A stretch of DNA of 64,000 bases from Actinernus sp. WN-2022 (taxonomy: Eukaryota > Cnidaria > Anthozoa > Actiniaria > Actinernidae). The stretch covers positions 1 through 64,000 of the forward strand of contig JAOWCC010000245.1 in NCBI GenBank assembly GCA_030867875.1, read 5' to 3'. A program made the position numbers and the translations under genes. Below, one piece after another: positions 37,309 to 45,643 of the stretch (the first letter of the stretch is position 1; every line of letters begins with the position of its first letter). Below the pieces are notes generated by a model. It had not been told where the DNA came from, did not search any database, and saw only the letters and a program-made list of their open reading frames with translations.

Positions 37309-38544
37309 ATGATCTCGTTAACATTGGATCCCACACAAGTACGAAGAGAGCCTCATGCACTCAAGGCTCCACGAGACTTGTATAGGAAAACTTTCACTCG
37401 ATCATCTGCCAATCCAGGTGAGACTCTATACGTAGAAGTTCCAAAGCTAGCAGAAGATGTAGTACTAGTACCTGGTAGCTTAGCGCTATTGGGCGACATC
37501 GTACTATCTGGTGGACATGTGAATAACAGAGTCGTTTCGAACGTTGGACGCTGTTTGGTCATGCGTAGAATCTGTAGGATGGGAGCTGAAACAGTAGAAG
37601 ACCTTGTCAGGCCAGACCTCCTACAAACATACTCCGATGTATACCTATCTACGCAGGAGAGAGAGTCTAGAATACAACAAGGCATTCAATCAGAGAACTT
37701 GAATAAGCTACGATCGAAAGCTGGTGACGCAAGTACTTCATCTACGGCAGACAACGCGCTCCTAACTGCATGTGGTTCTAAGTATAGGATTCCCTTAGAT
37801 GTTGACATTCTGACACAACATGGAGTTCTATATCCACATGCCTTAGAAAGTACCATTACGTTCGAGTTAACTCTAGCGTCTGCCAACGAGGTTGTAATTG
37901 GATCGGATACGACGAAGATAGGTACGTACCAACTTACCAACCTCCAACTAGAATACGAAGCAATCAGGAACGAAACGCTGGCTAGTAGTGCACTTCACAA
38001 ATATGAAATAGGTACTGCATTCCTATACAACTACGCTGTTCACTTCAAAACAGTAGATATCGCTAAAACGTCCGATACTTTGATATCTCAAAACATCAAT
38101 GTTCCACGACGATCCTTTGCTGGACTGCTTCTACTATTCATAGATCCACCTACCATTGGCACGCGAGATAGTGAAGCATTCTCGAATCCAGATATCTTGA
38201 AGGTAGAAGTAGATGTCAATGGGATTCCCAACAGACTCTTTCCAAGCGGCATGCTTCCTCTAGATTTCTGGGAGGCTGCAAGAAGCTGGTTTGGTACACC
38301 CAATACTTCTATGACTCCAAAGAAGTTCTTTGAAAATAGATTCTCTATTCTAATCGATTGTCGCACAGCAAAAGATTCCACCGTTCATGGTGATGGCTTG
38401 GCACAAACCGGCAGTGGAAAGGACATCGACATTCGCATACATAGAACTGCAAAGGGAAGTGGAAATGTGAAAATGCACATCTATGTCCTTGCGGATGCTC
38501 AGGTCACGATATTGAACAGATCTCTGCAAAGTATATTATACTGA
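37309..38544 (+). CDS. Major capsid protein, double-jelly-roll (hexon-like), 411 aa
   Basis: Beta-rich throughout with no membrane segment. Features recalled from Polinton hexon-like capsid proteins are a 'GIQSENLNKLRSKAGD' block in the middle of the first half, 'KYRIPLDVDILTQHGVLYP' followed by an 'LTLA' strand, a 'TYQLTNLQLEYEAI' strand, 'NINVPRRSFAGLLLLF' and 'GIPNRLFPSG' in the second half. The length is close to that expected for this family. It builds the pseudo-hexagonal capsomers of the icosahedral shell. The ATG at 37309 follows 'TTCAAC'. The 12 extra upstream codons fall in the bidirectional promoter and are left out. It leads a tight plus-strand cluster with the packaging ATPase, whose ATG overlaps this gene's TGA (TGATG). 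Confidence 0.88.
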   Translation: MISLTLDPTQVRREPHALKAPRDLYRKTFTRSSANPGETLYVEVPKLAEDVVLVPGSLALLGDIVLSGGHVNNRVVSNVGRCLVMRRICRMGAETVEDLVRPDLLQTYSDVYLSTQERESRIQQGIQSENLNKLRSKAGDASTSSTADNALLTACGSKYRIPLDVDILTQHGVLYPHALESTITFELTLASANEVVIGSDTTKIGTYQLTNLQLEYEAIRNETLASSALHKYEIGTAFLYNYAVHFKTVDIAKTSDTLISQNINVPRRSFAGLLLLFIDPPTIGTRDSEAFSNPDILKVEVDVNGIPNRLFPSGMLPLDFWEAARSWFGTPNTSMTPKKFFENRFSILIDCRTAKDSTVHGDGLAQTGSGKDIDIRIHRTAKGSGNVKMHIYVLADAQVTILNRSLQSILY

Positions 38545-39167
38545 TGGATTCTCTCGTAGAGCACATACCTTTCAACGCACTCATAGTCGGTCCGACGAAT
38601 TGTGGGAAGACTGCGTTTCTCATAGAACAACTTCGTGGATCGTTTCGTGGTAAGTTCGATTACATAGTACTGATTTGTCCTACGTATGCCCACAACAAAA
38701 CTTATCGTGGATTTGCAAATCGAGATCCTCGTTTCTTCGTCATGTCACCACCGCAGGATGCCATCGATGCTACTTTGAGTATTTGCACAACATTTTGGTC
38801 AGGTACCAATACTCTATTGATTCTCGATGATTGCGCCGCATCGAAGGACGTCAAGAAACGAACTGACAAGCTAGTGGACTTAGCCTTTTCTGCACGACAT
38901 ATAGGGATTTCCGTTTGGGTGCTGTCCCAACAACTAACGAGCATATGTAAACCCTTCCGTGAGAACGTAGCTATCGTAGTAGCATTCCATACAGCATCGG
39001 CCGTAGATGGTAAAAGGATATTTGAGGATTATGGAGGCTCGCAAGAATGTAAAGAGTTACGAATGATACTTGGATCCCATAAGTTCGCTCGCATGTGCTT
39101 CTGTCTCCGCCATCCTTTCGAGGTAGTGTTAGAGCTCCCAGCACCTACAACATATTATCATGGATAA
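38544..39167 (+). CDS. A32/FtsK-type genome-packaging ATPase (207 aa)
   Basis: Walker A motif GPTNCGKT at residues 16-23, Walker B LLILDD at 91-96, and a 'VLSQQ' Gln-containing sensor-like motif at 126-130, in the order expected for the poxvirus A32-like packaging ATPases of the FtsK/HerA superfamily. It is short, as usual in Polintons. It pumps DNA into the preformed capsid. The start overlaps the capsid stop by one base (TGATG) and its own stop overlaps the following gene by 8 bp, so the three are probably expressed from one transcript. Confidence 0.92.
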   Translation: MDSLVEHIPFNALIVGPTNCGKTAFLIEQLRGSFRGKFDYIVLICPTYAHNKTYRGFANRDPRFFVMSPPQDAIDATLSICTTFWSGTNTLLILDDCAASKDVKKRTDKLVDLAFSARHIGISVWVLSQQLTSICKPFRENVAIVVAFHTASAVDGKRIFEDYGGSQECKELRMILGSHKFARMCFCLRHPFEVVLELPAPTTYYHG

Positions 39168-39699
39168 AGAAGTACTCGAGATATTCGGTGAGGATGTAAC
39201 AGGCCCACCACCAACCAACCTAGACGTTACGTCGGACAATCGCGAATCACTTTCGATCTTAGCCGCAACAGGCGTAACGAAAGAATACTTAGGTAAGAAC
39301 TTTTCTCTAGGAGACATCTCTAGACTTCCTGAGAAAGAAATAGACAAGTTGTATAGGAGGTATCAGGCCGTCCTAGCTCAGCAAGTAACGAAAGGCTTAG
39401 TCGACGGCGTGACGCGTCTAGCTACCCGCCTAGTTGCCTACCTAGTACCAATAGATTCTCAAGAAGCCCTAATCAAGGACCTACAAGAAGACCCTCTAGT
39501 CCGCAACGAAATCAGTGCTGCGACTGGCCTACTATCGCTCAAAGCAGGTCGCCTTGTAGCTCTAGCTAGCGTCCTATTCCACATATCTGGTCACGTAGTC
39601 ATTCCTGGAACAACTGTTGAACCTCCACATATACCCACTATATCGAATCAAGATGGAGGATCAGATAACTGCGAATCCTCCAACGACTGTACCAACTAA
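39160..39699 (+). CDS. Conserved Polinton protein of unknown function (179 aa)
   Basis: Mostly helical. It contains 'SLGDISRLPEKEIDKLYRRY' (about 48-67), 'GLVDGVTRLATRLVAYLVPID' (about 79-99) and a hydrophobic stretch near 139-158 ('RLVALASVLFHISGHVV') that may be membrane-seeking. A polar, Asn/Asp/Cys-rich tail overlaps the next gene in another frame by 47 bp. It resembles small proteins encoded beside the ATPase in animal-type Polintons, from memory only. The ATG at 39160 overlaps the ATPase end, consistent with translational coupling. No function is assigned; a virion or assembly role is plausible from its place in the cluster. Confidence 0.75.
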   Translation: MDKEVLEIFGEDVTGPPPTNLDVTSDNRESLSILAATGVTKEYLGKNFSLGDISRLPEKEIDKLYRRYQAVLAQQVTKGLVDGVTRLATRLVAYLVPIDSQEALIKDLQEDPLVRNEISAATGLLSLKAGRLVALASVLFHISGHVVIPGTTVEPPHIPTISNQDGGSDNCESSNDCTN

Positions 39700-39994
39700 G
39701 GTAAAAAACCCAAAGCGCGTCGCAGCCGGAAAGGCACTAGCATTAAGCAACAAGCTCGCTAGAGAATCTCAGAAGAGAGAGTTGACGCGCGAAAGCGAAT
39801 CATGCAAAGAAGTCGACGTAGAGAAAGGTCGGATCGAAAACCTGACTATCCTCGCAGTCATCGGTACTGGCGCTACATTGTTTGGCACGTACTTTGCGTA
39901 CAAGAAGTATGTAGATGGTAATAAGCGTGTTGCCACCGTTAGAACGACACAACCTGCAGCTCCGGCAAAGCCAACGGCACTAGACATGGAGTAA
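39653..39994 (+). CDS. Small single-pass membrane protein (113 aa)
   Basis: A basic, Lys/Arg-rich N-terminal part with 'PKRVAAGKALALSNKL' (20-35) is followed by one hydrophobic Gly/Ala-rich helix (64-83, 'LTILAVIGTGATLFGTYFAY') and a Pro/Ala tail. The ATG at 39653 is preferred; 12 further codons upstream lack an ATG at their head. It overlaps the previous frame by 47 bp. Such small basic single-pass proteins are usual in the capsid cluster of Polintons, and may be virion membrane or core proteins. The exact function is unknown. Confidence 0.75.
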   Translation: MEDQITANPPTTVPTKVKNPKRVAAGKALALSNKLARESQKRELTRESESCKEVDVEKGRIENLTILAVIGTGATLFGTYFAYKKYVDGNKRVATVRTTQPAAPAKPTALDME

Positions 39995-40012
39995 CACTTA
40001 AAGACTCGAGAC

Positions 40013-40031
40013 CATAGTAGTATATATCTAG
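40013..40031 (+). promoter_or_regulatory. TATA-like motif before the 75-aa gene
   Basis: 'GTAGTATATATCTAG' abuts the ATG at 40032 in a 37-bp gap. It is the only gap in the plus-strand cluster long enough for a promoter. Confidence 0.4.
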
Positions 40032-40259
40032 ATGGAGAAGGAATTGACGAAGACGGCAACCGATGCAGTCAAAATCGTTGGACTCGCTGCTGGTATTGGG
40101 TGGATCGTAAAAAAGACTACCAAGGAATCTATGCTTAGCGATCCTTCTTCTTCCATAGTGAATTACGCAAAGTGGACTGCCGTGATACTTGGTAGCTTAT
40201 ACGCAAAGGAATATCTTGAGAAACAACTTGAGAAAGAAAAGCCCAAACCCAAACAATAA
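40032..40259 (+). CDS. Very small membrane protein (75 aa)
   Basis: Two hydrophobic or amphipathic segments (about 10-26, with 'VGLAAGIGWIV', and 42-58) and a Lys/Pro/Glu-rich C-terminal tail. I recognise no family. The stop overlaps the next start as TAATG, so the two are probably made from one message. The frame is clearly coding in context: it is compact, has the same codon use as its neighbours, and no competing frame fits the overlaps. Confidence 0.7.
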   Translation: MEKELTKTATDAVKIVGLAAGIGWIVKKTTKESMLSDPSSSIVNYAKWTAVILGSLYAKEYLEKQLEKEKPKPKQ

Positions 40260-40690
40260 TGGCACTAGCAGCAATTGGTATGTCGATCTTCGGCGCTGTT
40301 TTGAATGCGACGGCATTTACTGGTGGTGGCATACTAGCTAGAATGTTTGGAAAGGACGATGCTGTAGATAAGGAACGAGAGAGACACGATAGGGCCACCG
40401 AAAAACTAGAACGTGAAATGAAAGCGTATAGAATCAAACGTCAAAGCTTATATGACTATGCACAAGAGCAGGAAGGTCTTGAACGCAAAGCACACAACGA
40501 TCAAAGAGATACCAACGAAGCCTTAGTGCGATCCGATAAGTTACGTAAGGCGCTTAAACGTCTCAAAGAGATGAAAGAACCCCGCTTATCTGACTACTAC
40601 AAACCCTCAAACAATCAGAAGACTGGCGAGTTGCTCTACGTTGGTGGTGGAATGCTAGGCGTTGGATACACTATTAGTAAATGGATATAG
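40259..40690 (+). CDS. Small coiled-coil membrane protein (143 aa)
   Basis: The N-terminus is hydrophobic ('MALAAIGMSIFGAVLNATAF'). The middle (35-110) is a long highly charged helix rich in Lys, Arg and Glu, probably coiled coil. After 'DYYKPSNNQKTGE' comes a C-terminal Gly-rich hydrophobic segment (124-141) ending in Lys-Trp-Ile. The layout matches a small protein that recurs in animal-type Polintons, from memory. The role is unknown and may be virion assembly at a membrane. It is the last gene of the capsid cluster; the ATG lies inside TAATG with the preceding stop. Confidence 0.75.
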   Translation: MALAAIGMSIFGAVLNATAFTGGGILARMFGKDDAVDKERERHDRATEKLEREMKAYRIKRQSLYDYAQEQEGLERKAHNDQRDTNEALVRSDKLRKALKRLKEMKEPRLSDYYKPSNNQKTGELLYVGGGMLGVGYTISKWI

Positions 40691-40691
40691 A

Positions 40692-40897
40692 TACTACTAC
40701 TAAGCTACTAGTAAGCTACTTAAGCTACTACTAAGCTACTAGTAAGTTGCCCTAAGCTACTAGTAAGTTACCCTAAGCTACTAGTAAGTTACCCTAAGCT
40801 ACTAGTAAGTTACCCTAAGCTACTAGTAAGTTACCCTAAGCTACTAGTAAGTTACCCTAAGCTACTAGTAAGTTACCCTAAGCTACTAGTAAGTTAC
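40692..40897. repeat. 21-bp minisatellite
   Basis: About eight units of 'TAAGCTACTAGTAAGTTACCC' from 40732, preceded by degenerate versions from 40692. Each unit contains the TACTAGTA palindrome. Non-coding; it fills the gap between the capsid cluster and the integrase, and is directly followed by hairpin 3. Confidence 0.95.
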
Positions 40898-40900
40898 TAA

Positions 40901-40967
40901 AAAAAGAAAAAAGGAAGAATGAAGAGGGTCACGCAACGACTTTCTTCATTCTTCCTTTTTTTTTTTT
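40901..40967 (-). terminator. Intergenic hairpin 3 (inverted copy)
   Basis: Stem GGAAGAATGAAG/CTTCATTCTTCC with A/T extensions. Its loop is the reverse complement of that in hairpins 1 and 2 (core 'GTCGTTGCGTGA' read on the minus strand). It lies 34 bp before the integrase ATG, not directly after a stop, so a terminator role is less certain here than for the other two. Confidence 0.55.
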
Positions 40968-40979
40968 CATCTGTTGAAG

Positions 40980-41000
40980 GGTAGAATGTATAGATGTATG
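40980..41000 (+). promoter_or_regulatory. TATA-like motif before the integrase
   Basis: 'TGTATAGATGTATG' directly precedes the ATG at 41001, lining up with 'CTATAGTTGTATC' before the TFIIB-like gene. Confidence 0.45.
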
Positions 41001-42029
41001 ATGGATTCTAAACTTGCGAATATCTTCTATGGTCCTATGGGCTATTGGAAAGGTCACTCTGCAATTGGCAAGCTATCGGTAGCAGCGAAAGCATCAGAAG
41101 ACGTGGCTAGGAGTTGGTTGGAAAAGCAATCTATGTGGCAAATATATCTACCACCACCAAAACACATTCCACGACCACATTGGACTGTATCGAAACCAAA
41201 TGAAGTCCACCAAGCTGATTTGATATTTCTACCACACGATCGGCCTGGACGTGGAAGGAAACTATATAAGTATGCATTAGTGGTAATCGATGTAGCTTCT
41301 CGATACAAAGAAGCCGAACCTTTGGCATCTAAAGATAGTGGTGAAGTTTCTGCGGCATTCGAACGAATCTATAAACGTAGTCCACTAGAATGGCCAAAGA
41401 CTTTGCAAGTAGATCCTGGTAGAGAATTCATGGGACGTATGTCTGAAACGCTAGAACTACATGGTACGAAAGTTCAACGAGGTGAGGCTGGTAATCATAG
41501 AGCGCAAAGTTTTGTTGAAAGAGCAAATAGAACTCTAGCCGAGAGATTGTTTGGGTATCAGTATGCACAAGAGATGGTACTTACTTCGGAAGGATCAGAT
41601 GAACGTAGTAGAGAATGGGTAGTTCGTTTACCAATGGTTATCAAAGCTATGAATAGTGAGGTGACTCGGTTGACTGGTAAAGAGCCTTCGAATTCTGTGG
41701 TGGCGCAACAAGTAGATCTTAAGACTCCTACGTATTCGCGCACCGTTGGATTGAGAGAAGAGCGTCTACCATTCGACGTTCTAGTTCGATATCTTTACGC
41801 ACCAGGAGAATTGGAAGGAGGTGAAAAACGTAGAGCTACTGATCCTGTGTGGAGTTTGCAAATACACACCATTTCGCGAAGTGTAGTATCTTCGGGACAG
41901 CCTGTGCTTTACTACCTTGCGAAGGAGAAGGACGCACCCAAACGTGGATTCGTTCGTGAAGAGCTACAAGTCGTTCCTAGGGATACAGAACTACCACCAA
42001 AAGGAATTCTGTTTGTACCTAGACGCTAA
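41001..42029 (+). CDS. Retroviral-type DDE integrase (342 aa)
   Basis: Catalytic triad D73 ('HQADLIF'), D138 ('QVDPGREF') and E173 ('SFVERANRTL'), the D,D-x34-E layout of the rve fold. 'YALVVIDVASRY' forms the second core strand. The N-terminal region (1-65) is helical and has no HHCC zinc site. The C-terminus has a 'TDPVWSL...' strand block and 'RGFVREELQVVP', a beta-rich domain found in Polinton integrases; no clear chromodomain is seen. It joins element ends to target DNA, consistent with the TTCAA duplication. ATGs also occur at 40986 and 40998; 41001 is chosen by alignment of the upstream motif with other element genes. It converges on the polymerase, and their stop codons overlap (42026-42029). 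Confidence 0.93.
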   Translation: MDSKLANIFYGPMGYWKGHSAIGKLSVAAKASEDVARSWLEKQSMWQIYLPPPKHIPRPHWTVSKPNEVHQADLIFLPHDRPGRGRKLYKYALVVIDVASRYKEAEPLASKDSGEVSAAFERIYKRSPLEWPKTLQVDPGREFMGRMSETLELHGTKVQRGEAGNHRAQSFVERANRTLAERLFGYQYAQEMVLTSEGSDERSREWVVRLPMVIKAMNSEVTRLTGKEPSNSVVAQQVDLKTPTYSRTVGLREERLPFDVLVRYLYAPGELEGGEKRRATDPVWSLQIHTISRSVVSSGQPVLYYLAKEKDAPKRGFVREELQVVPRDTELPPKGILFVPRR

Positions 42030-45000
42030 ACAGCGTACTCTATTGGCTCGGTGTGGATTCCATCGGGAAGAACGCGTCTTTTGTCGTAGTAAGCCGATAG
42101 ACCAAGCTTCCGTTGTTTGTAGGTTGCTATGCCTTCTGGCGATAGTCGGAAGCCTCGGTTTTCCGCCATGTCGATATCACCCTGGAGGGCTGCTTTGAAT
42201 CGATCCCACGTAATATCGTTGTGACGCCTAGACATACCTTTAGCGGAATACTTCTTGCTGCCACCCGTATCGACGTAGTAGGCTTTCGAGCATAGGGCAA
42301 TGGCTCGCTGTCCTTCGAATTCGAGTTTGAAGAGTCCTGGCGTACGACTACTCCGTTCGTCCCAAGCTAGCCATTCCTTCCTTTCGGCTTCGAAATCCTC
42401 TCGTAGTTCCAGTCGTACAACTTCATCGAGACTATTTCCAGAGATGGCAATGTAGGCACTGTCTGTGTCCATCTGTATATACTCGAAATCATTGCGATCG
42501 ATGTACTTGTCGATGAAGTCGTAGTAGAACTCAAGCATACGCAGCTTTGCGAGCTGGTACACAGCGATACCTACTTGGAAAGGGCGTTTGATTCGGATCT
42601 GGTCCTTCCTACTCTCGAGTTCGTATGCCTCGCCAATCTCTTCCAGGTCTTCGAACCAAACGCTTCGCAATGCCTTGTCCACAACCTTCTCATCTTTTGT
42701 ATAGGTGACCTTCGTTTGGCGTCCCAAGTCTTCGAGCAACTTTCCATAAGCGCTGTTTCCCAGTAGTTTGAACACATCTGCCAACAAAGCCTCACCTTTG
42801 TCTTCATCTCCCATACGACGTGCCTCGGTGACCTGGTCTACGAACCAACCGAAGATTTCTTTGGGTTCGTATTCTATTGTACGGTAGACAGCAGTGATCA
42901 CTGCGCCATGATCTACATACCAACGTAATAGAGGCTCATAGAGGAGCAACTTCTTTCCAGAGAGACTCCCAACTAGCTTCGTTTCCTCGCTGAGCTTTCT
43001 ACCTGTCTTTGTGAGGTAGGCCAACATTTGTGGAGGAATTGCTTCCTTGGGGATTTTCTTGTTGTAGAAAAAGGGTGGCATCTCCTCAAATTTCTTCCAC
43101 AATTTCTTTGGTATCTCAATGTCTACTTCTGCATATCCAAACCACGCACCCTTTTGTAGACATTCGACAAATCCTTCGGCTTCTAGACCTGGCTCATCGT
43201 AGTGAATGACCTCTTCTTTTCCACAAGGCATTTCAAGCTCCATGGTAGAAAGATATAAGGCGTTGGCATCGTATCCAAGAATCTTACGACAAGTCTTAGT
43301 TCCTCCCTGATGACTACGAATCTTAGTCACTCCTGATTCGTGGAGTCTGGTGAACACTATGCTTGGACCTCCCACGACAGCGTCTTTCAGCATGTGGTAG
43401 GCTTCCTTACTTGGAGCGTACATCTCAGCTCCCCTTTCTACACTACCTCGAAGTAGGAACTGTAGTGAGACTCCTGGAATGGACACTGCGTCTTTCAGCA
43501 TGTCTACTCCTTTATCGTGATAGAAATCGCGCATCTTTTCTAATGCCTCTATAAATGGAACTACATCTAAGTTGTTATAGTATCGTAGCCAGTCAGCAAA
43601 GGTCTCCATTCCCTTGTCGAGAAAGGTGCGCTTGCAGTCTTCGAACTCTTCCCTAGATAGTAGGTGTTCTCTTTTCAACTTCGAACCCCACTCTGGATAG
43701 TCTGGTAATCCAATGTGATCCAACTTGTTGGGAGAATCGAACCACTCATATGGGAAGAAACTCTTTTGCGATTCACATCCATATGCCTTGACCCACCTTT
43801 CGTAGGAAGTTCCAGGTCCAAGGTAGTTAATCACATCTAGGAAACGGAAATCTGGAGTCAATAGAAACATAGTGGTGTTGGCTTTCTTTGCTACTCTGAC
43901 TTTCTTGCATGTGTCGGCAACGGTTCCTACAAAGTGCTCCCTGATCAGGTTGAGATCATACCTGCCAGAGTTGAATCCCAACACTGGAACTTGATAGATC
44001 CATTCGTTGATCTTCGCTTGTTGACTCTTTGGTAGGGTGTAAAAGGAGAATTTGGGTGAATCAAGCCAAAACCATCTTTCCATAGCTCCTTGGATTGTCT
44101 CTGCTCTTTGCTGGAGTTCTTTGACAAAGGCTTTGATGAGTTCTTTTGGATTGCGTCGACAGATGTGGGTTGGCTTTCGATCGTACGTGTCGGCAATTGA
44201 TACTGATATTGGGACATGGACGTTTTCGATGGTCAGGTGGTCTGTTGGTTGTCTTCCTTTTGTCGTGTCGAGATAGGCTTCGAAATCGTAAACTATGAAG
44301 TGTGGGTAGACAGTTTGCGTTGGTGTGGGGACCGGTTTGTTTTTCTTCTTTGTGGAGCAGCCCCAAGCTTCCACTACTGTATAACCAGCTCCTTGTAGCT
44401 TTGCCGTTCTTTCACAGGTCTTGAGATAGAGCCTCCTTTCCCTAGGGAAGCATTTCGGGCAGCCATGGAAATAGCATCCATGAAATTGGAAGATGGTTTT
44501 CGAAAAAGGTTCGTAGCCGTCGACCGGCGCTCCTTCTATCCAATGCTCTCCACCATGCCCACAAGCTGCATGATGAATGTGTTGTCCAATCCTTTCGGTT
44601 TCGCGTTCCAACCAGCATAAAGCGACTTTGCTGGCTGTGCTCTCTGGCCAGAAGGCTTTTTCGTATGCCGACTGAGGTACTGTGATTACTTTTCCAGGGC
44701 AAACTATCTTTGTTTCTCCACGACTGCAACGATTCGCATGGCGTTGAAGGGTGCAAGCCTGTGTAAACCGTTGCTTACAGTCATTACATATGTAGATGTG
44801 CCCTAGCTTTTTGACGTCCTTGATATAGAAGGCATGTCCTTCGTATATCCCAATCGTCATCGTATGCTTGTAGTGAGCTGCATGTCGCATCAGATGCCAA
44901 GCGCCATCCTCCGTAGGTTCGTACACCCGAATACCGATTCTAAAGTGCAACTCGACTTCCTCCAGCTGGTCTAAGGAAGTTCTGGGAACGTCTTGTGTGG

Positions 45001-45616
45001 GCGCTGTCAGACGATAGAAGGCTTGGGCAAGTTTTCGAGCTTTGACGCAACACCTATCTATTCGTGCTCCTTCATGCATGGCAAGGCAGCGCCAAAGACA
45101 TAGATTGTCACCATATCGATCAAGGGCAATCATTCCTTTTTTCTGGCGAAGCCATTGAGGCAGTGGACCTGTTCCCAACAAAAGCTGACGATCGATCACA
45201 ACTTTTACATCTACGTAGATCCAACGAATGAAGGCCCATTGGGTATTTGGTCGACTAATGTTGTCGGGATTCAAACGAGCTGTCTCCTTGCTATTGATCC
45301 ACTCTTCTGCGTCTCCTAGGATGTTCACCCATGGAGAGCCTGGGACAGTCTTGGAGAATAGAATCACGCGTCCGTCGTTGACATTCCGAATGCGATAGGT
45401 GTAGCTGTAGCGCAGGTAAAAGCTGGTGGTTACATTTGCAACTAACTTTTCCATGATCCTAGGGGTCAAATCTCCTGCCACACCTTGGAAGAAGCGCCAT
45501 CGAATAGTACGGCGACCTATCTCCACTCCCTCGAGCATTCCATCTCTCTCCTCTAGAATAGCACCTGCCTCTCGAGCTAGACTACGTGGAAGTGGTTCAC
45601 TACGTGGTCTCACCAT
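42026..45616 (-). CDS. Protein-primed family B DNA polymerase (1196 aa)
   Basis: Exonuclease motifs: D444/E446 ('VYDFEAYL'), N549/D554 ('GFNSGRYDL') and Y680-x3-D684. Polymerase motifs: A 'GYDANALYLS' (D783), B 'KLLGNSAYG' (950-958), C 'QMDTDSAY' (D1050, D1052), and 'KAYY' at 1111. All catalytic residues are present. The ~430-residue N-terminal extension has an OTU-like 'DNLCLWRCLA' (170-179) with a later 'GHAFYI' (260-265), a C2HC finger (C277, C280, H293, C297) and a Vsr-like 'FQFHGCYFHGCPKC' (376-389) with 'GYTVVEAWGC' (411-420). The first 150 residues may supply the priming terminal protein, though this is not shown. It replicates the element from its inverted repeats. The start codon borders terminal-repeat homology and mirrors the first gene. 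Confidence 0.95.
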   Translation of the reverse strand: MVRPRSEPLPRSLAREAGAILEERDGMLEGVEIGRRTIRWRFFQGVAGDLTPRIMEKLVANVTTSFYLRYSYTYRIRNVNDGRVILFSKTVPGSPWVNILGDAEEWINSKETARLNPDNISRPNTQWAFIRWIYVDVKVVIDRQLLLGTGPLPQWLRQKKGMIALDRYGDNLCLWRCLAMHEGARIDRCCVKARKLAQAFYRLTAPTQDVPRTSLDQLEEVELHFRIGIRVYEPTEDGAWHLMRHAAHYKHTMTIGIYEGHAFYIKDVKKLGHIYICNDCKQRFTQACTLQRHANRCSRGETKIVCPGKVITVPQSAYEKAFWPESTASKVALCWLERETERIGQHIHHAACGHGGEHWIEGAPVDGYEPFSKTIFQFHGCYFHGCPKCFPRERRLYLKTCERTAKLQGAGYTVVEAWGCSTKKKNKPVPTPTQTVYPHFIVYDFEAYLDTTKGRQPTDHLTIENVHVPISVSIADTYDRKPTHICRRNPKELIKAFVKELQQRAETIQGAMERWFWLDSPKFSFYTLPKSQQAKINEWIYQVPVLGFNSGRYDLNLIREHFVGTVADTCKKVRVAKKANTTMFLLTPDFRFLDVINYLGPGTSYERWVKAYGCESQKSFFPYEWFDSPNKLDHIGLPDYPEWGSKLKREHLLSREEFEDCKRTFLDKGMETFADWLRYYNNLDVVPFIEALEKMRDFYHDKGVDMLKDAVSIPGVSLQFLLRGSVERGAEMYAPSKEAYHMLKDAVVGGPSIVFTRLHESGVTKIRSHQGGTKTCRKILGYDANALYLSTMELEMPCGKEEVIHYDEPGLEAEGFVECLQKGAWFGYAEVDIEIPKKLWKKFEEMPPFFYNKKIPKEAIPPQMLAYLTKTGRKLSEETKLVGSLSGKKLLLYEPLLRWYVDHGAVITAVYRTIEYEPKEIFGWFVDQVTEARRMGDEDKGEALLADVFKLLGNSAYGKLLEDLGRQTKVTYTKDEKVVDKALRSVWFEDLEEIGEAYELESRKDQIRIKRPFQVGIAVYQLAKLRMLEFYYDFIDKYIDRNDFEYIQMDTDSAYIAISGNSLDEVVRLELREDFEAERKEWLAWDERSSRTPGLFKLEFEGQRAIALCSKAYYVDTGGSKKYSAKGMSRRHNDITWDRFKAALQGDIDMAENRGFRLSPEGIATYKQRKLGLSAYYDKRRVLPDGIHTEPIEYAV

Positions 45617-45643
45617 TCTCCCTTCGATACAACTATACGTTAC
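45617..45643 (-). promoter_or_regulatory. Polymerase promoter region
   Basis: On the minus strand this reads '...GTATAGTTGTATCGAAGGGAGA' immediately before the ATG. It is a diverged duplicate of 30297-30323. Confidence 0.6.

Noticed and set aside
40732..40897. CCCTAA in each 21-bp unit as telomere-like repeat
   Set aside because: Only one hexamer per 21 bp and never in tandem, so it is most likely chance.
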